From Shewanella halifaxensis HAW-EB4 (GTDB taxonomy: Bacteria; Pseudomonadota; Gammaproteobacteria; Enterobacterales; Shewanellaceae), in the NCBI RefSeq assembly GCF_000019185.1, contig NC_010334.1, positions 1,364,001 to 1,428,000 of the forward strand: 64,000 bases of DNA, read 5' to 3'. Within the stretch, counting starts at the first letter, position 1; every line of letters starts with the position of its first letter. This document shows positions 16,963-24,621 of the stretch, piece by piece. Position numbers and translations under genes: made by a program. Under the pieces are notes generated by a model. That model made no database searches and was not told the DNA's origin. It saw only the letters and a program-made list of their open reading frames with translations.

Positions 16963-19900
16963 ATGATTAAAAATCTATTTTGTAGTGCAATCGCTGCCTC
17001 GATAATCGTTTCTGCCTGTAGCTTTGCAGATGATACGGAGCTTTACCTTGTCGATCCCAATAAGGCGACGGGGAAACTACCTCAAGTGTTATTTATTTTT
17101 GATAACTCCGGCAGTATGTCCACAGAAGATCAGAATGCGGTAAGTAAGTATTGCTCTGCAGCGGGAAAAGCGGCAGGTGACTGTAGTTACGCCGATGGCT
17201 TTGAGGATTACTTAGCGGGTTATTCTGGTTATATCAATGGAGCTGGGATCTATTGGAATGCTGGCGGGATAGATAATACCAGCAGCATGCCTGTGCCGGA
17301 CGTGCCGAAGGATTCTCGCCGGTTCTATGCTGATAATAATAACTGCAATAAGGCCGCTATTGCACTAAAAGAGAGAGGTCGCTATACCGGCTACCTGCGC
17401 GAATTTAAATCCAGTGGTCAGACTGGTAAGTGGGTTTCACTAGCTGAAAACGAGGGCTTCAATCAAGGGGCAATAGTCGATTGCCAACAAGATATACTGG
17501 AGTTTGACTCGAAAAACCCCGGCAGGAAAAAGCAGGGCGGCGGCACGGTTGCATTTGATAATGGTTATCCGATTGATACAAAAGCCATGTATACCGCAGG
17601 TTCAGATGCAGCAGCCCAAGCGCAGAGTGTTGCTGAGACGGACTTTGGAGAGGGGAACCCTGTAACCCTTTACACATCGCATTATTTGGTTTGGTATCAG
17701 TGGGTGACCACAACAGATGATGGTCAGAACAGTGGCGGTACCGGAACCCGGTTGGAAGTTGCTAAATCCGCTCTAAGTAACGCTTTGGAAACTTTGAAAA
17801 TCCCTATCGAAGCGAGCTTAGCAGTATTTAATTTAAATTACCCCGATGAGTATGAAATCGATGGTGGCAGGATTGTCTCTAGTATGAAAGATATAAGACA
17901 AAACACTGCTAATTTAGCGAGCTTCATCTCTTTAATCAATGGTATGCCAGCGCAAACCAATACTCCTTTATGTGAGACATTATATGAGGCTCATCAGTAT
18001 TTTAGCGGTGGCGCTGTAATCTACGGCAATAAAGACAGTAATGCTCAAGGGCATTACAAGATTGATGGTTATGTCCCCAATAGTCCTCCTAGTATCCAAA
18101 TGTCAGGAAGTTATACAAGCCCGTTTAAGAAGTGCCCTGATACGGCTTATGTGATCTATATTACCGATGGCGCGCCTACCTTAGATAGTGCTGCAGACGG
18201 TTACATTAAGACGCTCACTGATAACGCTGCTGAAACTGGTAACTACGGACCTTTCGACTTTACTAATACGAGGGGGAACACGCAGACCAGTTACCTTCCA
18301 GCCTTAGCGTCTTATATGTATAACAACGATCTTGTGGTGGGTAATAAGGACTCTTCTGGAGTCGATAATAAGCAAAATGTCATGTTGTCGACGATTGGCT
18401 TTTCCGATGGCGCCGATGCGGCTGCCACCTTATTAGAGGAGGCGGCTTATCGAGGTGGTTATGCTAGGAGAGATAATGGTGTGTCTAAAGGTTACTATGT
18501 GGCAAAAACTGGGCTAGCGTTGGAAACAGCTTTAGAAGATGCACTTAAGTCGATTTTATCAGTAGACTCCTCGTTTACTTCACCCAGTATTGCCAGTAAT
18601 AACTTCGATAAGACCCAAACCTATAACTCCGCCTATTTTGCGATGTTTTTACCTGGAGATGGCCCACGATGGAGTGGCAACCTTAAAAAGTTAAAAGTAA
18701 CATCGGCCGGTGATATCGTAGGTCCTGGTGGTACATCTAAGGCTATCGATGCCGCTGGCAATATAAGTGCGAGCACTTGCACTTATTGGAATATATGTAC
18801 ATCTTCTAATGCAGATGGTAATAAAGTGAATTCTGGAGGGGTACTGCCCGCTTTAAGAAAGGCCCTTAAGAGCAGGGTATTATATACCAATAACAGTAGC
18901 AGTTTACTGAGCGTTGAAGATGTCGCTTCTTCATCTATGTACACACTGCTTGGTAAACCTACCATCGACTCTGTAGTCGTTGATTCTGAAACAATATCGG
19001 TACGGCAACACTTAGATTGGCTCTATGGTGTTGATGTCGATGATGATGATAATGATGAGAATCGCACTGAGGCGAGAATGGATGTGATGGGGGACCCGCT
19101 ACATTCTAAACCGTTAGCCATTAACTTTGGTGCATCTTCTACAAGCTTGGACGTGCGGATCTTGGTGGGGACTAACCAAGGGTTAGTACATATGTTTAAA
19201 GACTCTGATAGCGGCAGTAAAGATTACTCAGTGGGAACAGTCGAAGAGTCTTGGGCATTTATTCCAGCAGAGCTTTTATCCAATGTTTCGGCATTGAAAT
19301 CGAACCTACCGACCGGTAAGCACAGTGTTTATGGCATGGACTTATCCCCTGTTGCCTATACCGAAACTGACTCTACAGGAAAGGTGAATAAAGCTTGGGT
19401 TTATTTAGGGATGCGCCGTGGTGGCATGTCTTACTATGCGCTCGATATTACTAACCCCGATCAACCGAAATTTAAGTGGAAAATTGATTCTAATGCCACA
19501 GGTCTAGAAGAGTTGGGGCAAACATGGTCAGAACCAGTAGTTACCTTTATTCCTGGAATTGAGAGTCCGGTATTGATATTCGGTGGCGGTATGGCGTCAC
19601 CAGATGGCACAGGTGAAGCGGTTTATATTGTCAATGCCGATACAGGCGCCTACATAGATAAGTTTACAGACTCGAGTATGAGCAGTATTCCCAATAAAGT
19701 CGCTGTGCTCGACAGTAACAATGATGGTGTGACCGATCGCATCTATGCAACCGATATCAGTGGTAATGTATGGCGTATGGACTTGCCTTCAAAAGTAAGC
19801 AGTGATTGGTCTGTGTTTCAGTTTGCTTCAATAAGCGCGTCTTTGTCACCAAATAATCGTATGTTCTTTGCAGAACCTGCAGTCGCACAAACGCAGTTTA

Positions 19901-20559
19901 ATAATATTCATAGTCAGTCAGGAACGCTGAGTTATCAAAACATCCCTTATGATGCCGTCACAGTGGGAACAGGTAACCGTACGAACCCGTTAAATACCAG
20001 TACAGATGATATGTTTTATGTTTTCCAAGACAGAAACGTAGTTACCAAGACATTTTCAGGAACGAATGTTCCTAGCCCCTTGGAGCTGACGGACCTATAT
20101 GATGTTACCTCGTCAGCACCAATAACCGAGAGTGACAATGTCGCCTTTGGCAAAAAGCGGGGCTGGTATTACTTGTTATCTGCTACGGGGGAGAAGAGCC
20201 TTTCTGCAGCACTTATTTTTGATGGTAAGGTCTACTTCACTTCCTTTATCCCGCCAACTAACAACGAAATTAATTTGGATGCTGGCATTTGTGGCTTCTC
20301 TGGCCAAGGTAGACTCTATGTCTTCGATTTACACAGAGGGACGAGAACTAATAGTCAGCTTTATTATGAAGTTGGAGAGCGAGTTCCCGACACTCCACAA
20401 ATTGTAATCCCTGAGTCTGAAGACGGAGAGGAGTCAAAGGCCTATATTATCGGTGTAGGCAAAGGGGAGTGCGAAAATGGCGAGTGTAAAGGAACCGTTG
20501 AGCTTGGTAGTGGTTTAACGACTAATCGAATCTATTACCATTTGGATGAGAGTAATTAG
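16963..20559 (+). CDS. pilY1: Type IV pilus tip/biogenesis factor PilY1
   Basis: Large secreted adhesin-like protein, 1198 residues, carried at the pilus tip and needed to prime pilus assembly. Signal peptide MIKNLFCSAIAASIIVSACSFA. The N-terminal half contains a von Willebrand A fold with MIDAS motif DNSGS (D47-S49-S51) and YITDGAPT near 399. The C-terminal PilY1 beta-propeller (about residues 700-1150) contains a calcium-binding loop D917-S-N919-N-D921-G-V-T-D925, matching the Ca2+ site that controls retraction in Pseudomonas PilY1. A Cys-rich KGECENGECKG segment is near the C-terminus. It is followed 2 nt later by pilE. Confidence 0.95.
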   Translation: MIKNLFCSAIAASIIVSACSFADDTELYLVDPNKATGKLPQVLFIFDNSGSMSTEDQNAVSKYCSAAGKAAGDCSYADGFEDYLAGYSGYINGAGIYWNAGGIDNTSSMPVPDVPKDSRRFYADNNNCNKAAIALKERGRYTGYLREFKSSGQTGKWVSLAENEGFNQGAIVDCQQDILEFDSKNPGRKKQGGGTVAFDNGYPIDTKAMYTAGSDAAAQAQSVAETDFGEGNPVTLYTSHYLVWYQWVTTTDDGQNSGGTGTRLEVAKSALSNALETLKIPIEASLAVFNLNYPDEYEIDGGRIVSSMKDIRQNTANLASFISLINGMPAQTNTPLCETLYEAHQYFSGGAVIYGNKDSNAQGHYKIDGYVPNSPPSIQMSGSYTSPFKKCPDTAYVIYITDGAPTLDSAADGYIKTLTDNAAETGNYGPFDFTNTRGNTQTSYLPALASYMYNNDLVVGNKDSSGVDNKQNVMLSTIGFSDGADAAATLLEEAAYRGGYARRDNGVSKGYYVAKTGLALETALEDALKSILSVDSSFTSPSIASNNFDKTQTYNSAYFAMFLPGDGPRWSGNLKKLKVTSAGDIVGPGGTSKAIDAAGNISASTCTYWNICTSSNADGNKVNSGGVLPALRKALKSRVLYTNNSSSLLSVEDVASSSMYTLLGKPTIDSVVVDSETISVRQHLDWLYGVDVDDDDNDENRTEARMDVMGDPLHSKPLAINFGASSTSLDVRILVGTNQGLVHMFKDSDSGSKDYSVGTVEESWAFIPAELLSNVSALKSNLPTGKHSVYGMDLSPVAYTETDSTGKVNKAWVYLGMRRGGMSYYALDITNPDQPKFKWKIDSNATGLEELGQTWSEPVVTFIPGIESPVLIFGGGMASPDGTGEAVYIVNADTGAYIDKFTDSSMSSIPNKVAVLDSNNDGVTDRIYATDISGNVWRMDLPSKVSSDWSVFQFASISASLSPNNRMFFAEPAVAQTQFNNIHSQSGTLSYQNIPYDAVTVGTGNRTNPLNTSTDDMFYVFQDRNVVTKTFSGTNVPSPLELTDLYDVTSSAPITESDNVAFGKKRGWYYLLSATGEKSLSAALIFDGKVYFTSFIPPTNNEINLDAGICGFSGQGRLYVFDLHRGTRTNSQLYYEVGERVPDTPQIVIPESEDGEESKAYIIGVGKGECENGECKGTVELGSGLTTNRIYYHLDESN

Positions 20560-20561
20560 TA

Positions 20562-20951
20562 ATGCATAAAACAAGAGGTTTTACCTTAATTGAGCTGATG
20601 ATTGTGGTTGCTATCGTGGGGATCTTGGCGTCTATTGCTTATCCTTCCTATATTGATTATGTGACAAAGAGTGCTCGTTCAGAAGGCGTTGCGGCAGTAT
20701 TGAGAGTGGCTAATCTTCAAGAGCAGTATTACTTGGATAATCGCGCTTTTGCTACGGATTTGAAGAAGCTTGGACTTAGCGCTAGCCCATTTATTACTGA
20801 AAGTGGCCACTACAGTATTGCTTCTGCTGGTACTGCTGCTTTCACCATCACCGCGACAGCAATAGGCGCACAAGCTAGTCGAGACTCGACTTGCGCTACG
20901 ATAACTCTGACTCATGCGGGTATTAAGGGTCCATCAAAGGAGTGTTGGTAA
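20562..20951 (+). CDS. pilE: Type IV pilus minor pilin PilE
   Basis: 129 residues. Prepilin peptide MHKTRG followed by FTLIELMIVVAIVGILASIAYPSYIDYV, cleavage after G, Glu at +5. Size and short C-terminal disulfide region (C at STCAT and the terminal ECW) fit the minor pilin PilE downstream of pilY1 more than the major pilin PilA. Its TAA stop overlaps the ATG of the next gene (TAATG), so the next gene belongs to the operon. Confidence 0.9.
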   Translation: MHKTRGFTLIELMIVVAIVGILASIAYPSYIDYVTKSARSEGVAAVLRVANLQEQYYLDNRAFATDLKKLGLSASPFITESGHYSIASAGTAAFTITATAIGAQASRDSTCATITLTHAGIKGPSKECW

Positions 20952-21259
20952 TGATAAGGCTTAAATATTTGTTTTTGACTAGTGCAGCGGCGCTGTTATT
21001 TCCGACCTCCCAAGCGCTTGCTGTTGAATATCAAGAATACAAGTGCCATGTAGTGAGTAGCAAAAAGGGAGAACAAGTCGTTTTTTACCGCTGGAAGGTA
21101 TCAGATTTTAAGCTTAAGTTCGCGAGTTTGCCGGGTAAGCAGTTAACGGATCATAAAGGTAAAAAGTACTTTATTAGGGATGCAACAGAGTGCGTTCCGT
21201 TAACTAAAGACTTTAGTTCTGAAAAGGCTAGGCGAGTCGATGAACGCACACTGAGATAG
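20951..21259 (+). CDS. Small exported protein of unknown function, coupled to pilE
   Basis: 102 residues. ATG overlaps the pilE stop by one base. A signal peptide (IRLKYLFLTSAAALLFPTSQALA) precedes a mature part of about 75 residues with two cysteines (YKCHVV and ATECVPL) and many lysines. I do not recognise a family. Its place as last gene of the pilVWXY1E operon suggests a role in pilus assembly or the periplasmic folding of the minor pilins (inference). A GTG three codons upstream is also in frame but lies inside pilE. Confidence 0.75.
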   Translation: MIRLKYLFLTSAAALLFPTSQALAVEYQEYKCHVVSSKKGEQVVFYRWKVSDFKLKFASLPGKQLTDHKGKKYFIRDATECVPLTKDFSSEKARRVDERTLR

Positions 21260-21385
21260 CGTTGAGGTAATTTAGATGCCTTAGACACCGACTAAAGGGA
21301 GGAATGAGTCATCTAACGAAGTTATTAAGTATAATTTCGCAATGAAAACTAGAGCGTCATCTTTTTTGAAGTTTTTACTTACAGG

Positions 21386-21877
21386 TTAACAGCTGTTTCC
21401 CTCTGCGCCATAAGAAACTAAGCCACTGGCGCTAACCTTAACACTTTTAGAGTTAGTTGCTTTACCATTTGGGCAGTAGATAATGTCACCGCCAGATGAA
21501 AGCCCTTCAGAGGAAAATGTTATCAAGGCTGCCGGGCCTTTAACTTTGTCGTTGGTGTTGAAACCATCTATTGCACGCAACTCTTTATTCGTGCCACCAG
21601 CATCTGTAAGGTAGACTCTGATCCCTTTTTGCCAATCTGTTGTGCTACCGCAAGATGTCTGACTCGCCAATGAGCAAACGTTAACTCTGGAGCCATAACT
21701 GACGGCTTGGTTACGAGCAAAAGCTAAGATGTTGTGGATTTTCTCAACATTACTATTAACTCGAGTTTGCTCATACATTGAGACTAAGGAGGGGACCGCA
21801 ATTGATAATAATATCCCTGCGACAACAATTGTTATCATAAGCTCTACTAAAGTGAATCCTTGCTTCTTGTTCAACAT
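21386..21877 (-). CDS. GspH/FimT-family minor pilin (first of two)
   Basis: 163 residues from the ATG at 21877, which has AAGGA at a good distance and gives the prepilin start MLNKKQG followed by FTLVELMITIVVAGILLSIAVPSLVSMYEQTRV. An upstream in-frame ATG (22030) would add 51 residues that do not look like a leader and would overlap the neighbouring gene. The rest fits the GspH/FimT fold: NKVxxILAFARNQAVSYGSRVNVCS with cysteines in CSLASQTSCGSTTDW and a C-terminal NSC. It follows a paralogue on the same strand and is convergent with the pil operon. Confidence 0.86.
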   Translation of the reverse strand: MLNKKQGFTLVELMITIVVAGILLSIAVPSLVSMYEQTRVNSNVEKIHNILAFARNQAVSYGSRVNVCSLASQTSCGSTTDWQKGIRVYLTDAGGTNKELRAIDGFNTNDKVKGPAALITFSSEGLSSGGDIIYCPNGKATNSKSVKVSASGLVSYGAEGNSC

Positions 21878-22017
21878 ATGCGCAATCCTTTCAGTCCCTT
21901 CCAATTCATGCCTGCTAGCATTATAAGCGAGAAAGTTTAGTATTTCAGCATATAAGTCATTCTTTTTTAAAGTCAATATCTTGTCATGTTTAGCGGTTTT
22001 GACATGTGGAATATTAT

Positions 22018-22533
22018 TTAGTTTGAACATTCTATGTTTGTTGCTTGGGAGAATCGGACCCTTCCGGCTTGATTTACAATTACTGCTTTGGAGTAAGGGC
22101 TGGTGGCGGAGGAGGGGCAGTACCTTAGTGTACCGTTAGAACCGGATGCTAAGCCATCAGAGTGAAATCGGACGGAGGTTCTATTGTAGCTTACGATATC
22201 TTGCGGATTGAAAGGAGATGTTTGAAGGAGAATCTTATCGGTATCATCTATTTGATTCTTGTCACCTGAATCGGTAAAAACAGTAAGACCTAAGCGCCAG
22301 TCTTTGCTGCAACTATCACTTGCAATAGGGCATACCGTAACCCTAACCCCGAAGCTAATTGCGGAATTTCTGGCATATTGTAGAGTCTGTTGTATAACAC
22401 GAATAGCTGACTTGGCTCTTTGTGCCTCGTAAAACTGGCTTAACGAGGGAACGGCGATCACGATTAGAATCGTCGCTACGACAAGAGTAACCATCAGCTC
22501 GATTAAGGTAAAACCGGCAGTTCTGTGGTGCAT
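22018..22533 (-). CDS. GspH/FimT-family minor pilin (second of two)
   Basis: 171 residues. Prepilin start MHHRTAG followed by FTLIELMVTLVVATILIVIAVPSLSQFYEAQRAKSA. Like its downstream paralogue it has the QYARNSAISFGVRVTVCP segment, a cysteine pair (CPIASDSC) and a C-terminal cysteine (NIECSN). Upstream there is a 10-3-10 inverted repeat. The two genes are in tandem (about 140 bp apart) and probably arose by duplication. They likely supply the FimT component missing from the front of the pilV operon. Confidence 0.88.
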   Translation of the reverse strand: MHHRTAGFTLIELMVTLVVATILIVIAVPSLSQFYEAQRAKSAIRVIQQTLQYARNSAISFGVRVTVCPIASDSCSKDWRLGLTVFTDSGDKNQIDDTDKILLQTSPFNPQDIVSYNRTSVRFHSDGLASGSNGTLRYCPSSATSPYSKAVIVNQAGRVRFSQATNIECSN

Positions 22534-22558
22534 TTTAACTCTTCCTTGAGTCAGTTTT

Positions 22559-22581
22559 AATATTTACATCCTGTAAATATT
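22559..22581. repeat. 10-3-10 inverted repeat upstream of the FimT-like pair
   Basis: AATATTTACA and TGTAAATATT around TCC, perfect, 26 bp before the start codon at 22533 on the minus strand. It could be an operator or a leader hairpin that affects translation; there is no T tail. Confidence 0.5.
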
Positions 22582-22778
22582 GGAGGGGATTAAAGCTAAA
22601 GTGTAGCTTACGAATGACTAATTTAAGCACTAATGGATATATTGTTCGGTTATATGAAGACAGCATTTACTTTTGAGTGCAGCAACAAATCACTTTAGAC
22701 TTCTGAGTTTTGTCACTGCGTGATAAGCTACGTCGTTATTAAATAGCGTCTTACAGCAAGTTTTTAGGGAGTTTTACA

Positions 22779-23117
22779 ATGAAAAAAGTCGAAGCCATTA
22801 TTAAACCATTCAAGTTAGATGATGTGCGTGAGTCACTTGCTGATATTGGTATTACTGGTATGACTGTTTCTGAAGTAAAAGGCTTTGGTCGTCAAAAGGG
22901 ACATACTGAGCTTTATCGCGGCGCTGAGTACATGGTCGACTTTCTGCCAAAAGTTAAGATTGAATTAGTGATACAAGATGAACTTTTAGAGCAGGCGTTG
23001 GAAGTCATCGTAGATACTGCACGTACAGGTAAAATTGGCGACGGTAAGATTTTTGTCACTGATATTGAACGTGTTATTCGTATTCGTACTGGTGAAGAGA
23101 ACGAAGAAGCGGTATAG
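22779..23117 (+). CDS. glnB: Nitrogen regulatory protein P-II
   Basis: Trimeric signal protein that binds ATP, ADP and 2-oxoglutarate and controls GlnD/GlnE/NtrB. 112 residues. The T-loop contains the uridylylation site Y51 in ELYRGAEYMVDF; the N-terminus MKKVEAIIKPFKLDDVRESL and GDGKIFVTDIERVIRIRTGE are standard. No amtB is next to it, which favours GlnB over GlnK. RBS AGGGAG is present. Confidence 0.95.
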   Translation: MKKVEAIIKPFKLDDVRESLADIGITGMTVSEVKGFGRQKGHTELYRGAEYMVDFLPKVKIELVIQDELLEQALEVIVDTARTGKIGDGKIFVTDIERVIRIRTGEENEEAV

Positions 23118-23131
23118 CATTGAGCGACTTT

Positions 23132-23163
23132 TTCGCATTATCTGCTTTTGCAAATAATGCGAA
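23132..23163. repeat. Inverted repeat between convergent glnB and nagR
   Basis: TTCGCATTAT and ATAATGCGAA with a 12-nt loop, perfect 10-bp stem in the 66-bp gap between convergent genes. It lacks a good T tail on either side, so it may be a weak bidirectional terminator. Confidence 0.5.
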
Positions 23164-23183
23164 GAAGTAGAGTTCTGTTTTCG

Positions 23184-24200
23184 TTAAGCTCTTGGTTTGG
23201 CTGATGAGTCTCTAATAACAGGCTCTGGCAGGAATACTTTGGTCTGATCTGACTTTTCTTCTCGGCGCCTAGCTATCAGTAATTCAGTTGCGATATGCGC
23301 GATCTCTTCGTTAGGCTGATGCACTGTGGTGAGTTTTGGCCAAGTTTGACGAGAGAATGGGCTATCTTCAAACCCAACAATAGAGATATCAGACGGAATA
23401 TCGACACCTTCGAGTCTTGCTGCAAATAATGCACCTGCGGCAATCTCATCATTACAAGCGACAATAGCCGTCGGCCTCACCTGTTTCTCAAGTAAGATTT
23501 TCGCCCCTTGAACGCCAGACTCAAACGAATACTTCCCATCTATAATATTGCTTTCATTGAGTGAGATATTGTTATCTTTCAATGCCTGCTTAAACCCAGC
23601 TAAACGCTCTTTGGTCGATTCATGTTCATGATCACCGCTCAAGAAGGCGATATTCTTATGGCCAAGATCAATCAGATGCTGCGTAATTGAAATCGCACCG
23701 GATCTGTCGTTAACCAGAACGGCTAAACCTGAGCCTGATTCAACTTTTTCACCTGCAATAATACGCACATAGCTGGCATCGATTTTATCGAGTGCCGCTA
23801 AGATCACCGGATCTTCAGACAGCGGCGGTGTTAGCACTAAACCAGATAAACGGTTGTGCTTAACTAATTTAGTCAGGTCTTCACAGATGTTATCTGCCCG
23901 GGAATTACACGGGTGAATAAGCAACTCGTAACCCAAATCTTTGCACGCAGAGAGAATGCCATTTTGCATATCGATGATGTAGTAAGCATTGGGATTATCA
24001 TATATAAAACCAATTACATATGATTTTGTCCCAGCCAAATTTCTTGCCGCTAAGTTAGGCTGATAGTTTAGCTCTCTAATAGCAGTATTCACTTTATCGA
24101 TAGTTTCTTGCTTTACCGAAGGTTCATTATTTGTGACCCGTGATACTGTTTTAATCGATACGCCTGCATGTTTGGCGACATCATTTATGGTGACTTTCAT
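23184..24200 (-). CDS. nagR: LacI-family repressor of GlcNAc utilisation
   Basis: 338 residues. N-terminal helix-turn-helix VTINDVAKHAGVSIKTVSRVTNNE (3-26) and hinge region, followed by a periplasmic-binding-like effector domain (GFIYDNPNAYYI ... IVGFEDSPFSRQTWPKLTTVHQP). It is divergent from the TonB receptor and heads a cluster whose genes carry repeated palindromes of LacI type (CG-centred dyads), so it is almost certainly the NagR of the Shewanella GlcNAc regulon; the inducer there is glucosamine-6-P or GlcNAc-6-P (family knowledge). No copy of the palindrome was seen close to its own start except the shared site 345 bp away. Confidence 0.9.
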   Translation of the reverse strand: MKVTINDVAKHAGVSIKTVSRVTNNEPSVKQETIDKVNTAIRELNYQPNLAARNLAGTKSYVIGFIYDNPNAYYIIDMQNGILSACKDLGYELLIHPCNSRADNICEDLTKLVKHNRLSGLVLTPPLSEDPVILAALDKIDASYVRIIAGEKVESGSGLAVLVNDRSGAISITQHLIDLGHKNIAFLSGDHEHESTKERLAGFKQALKDNNISLNESNIIDGKYSFESGVQGAKILLEKQVRPTAIVACNDEIAAGALFAARLEGVDIPSDISIVGFEDSPFSRQTWPKLTTVHQPNEEIAHIATELLIARRREEKSDQTKVFLPEPVIRDSSAKPRA

Positions 24201-24621
24201 TAAGCAGGATTCTCGTTAGTTACACATTCTGTGCTGCCAAATCATGGTAACACAAGATTAACAAACAGCGCTGAGATGGTGCAATTTGTCCTCAAATTTA
24301 GCGGTATAGTGCGAAGTTTTATCCGAATTAGCAATGATAAGCTGGCAACTTTTTGTCTTTTTTCGTCATAACCAAAAAAAATTCACTTGTTGGTCACAAT
24401 GGTTACGGTTATTTAACTGGCTGTATTTTAATGATTATTACATCGAATAATATCGGTCGTTGTTGTTTTATCCGATTATAATGAGCCGGTCGGTTATTTT
24501 GTTGTGGCGAAGCTGTTAATTATTGTGTAATGTTTGCCCTAGACATGACAGCGTTGTCATTCCGCTTCTGGAATGGTTATGGAAATAAAAAAAAGATAAT
24601 AAGTTATGGAAGGGAAACGAG
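24201..24621. other. 421-bp divergent region nagR / TonB receptor
   Basis: Contains a NagR-type operator (24545-24560) and, directly after it, a short hairpin (CATTCC-GCTTCT-GGAATG, 24558-24575) in the probable 5' leader of the receptor mRNA. No further gene is visible. Confidence 0.6.
24545..24560. promoter_or_regulatory. NagR operator 1 (TonB receptor)
   Basis: ATGACAGCGTTGTCAT, a CG-centred LacI-type dyad 62 bp before the receptor start. The same sequence recurs at four other nag promoters in the window. Confidence 0.85.

Noticed and set aside
21878..22030. 51-residue N-terminal extension of the first FimT-like protein
   Set aside because: The prepilin leader starts at 21877 with a good ribosome-binding site; the extension overlaps the neighbouring gene and is not leader-like.
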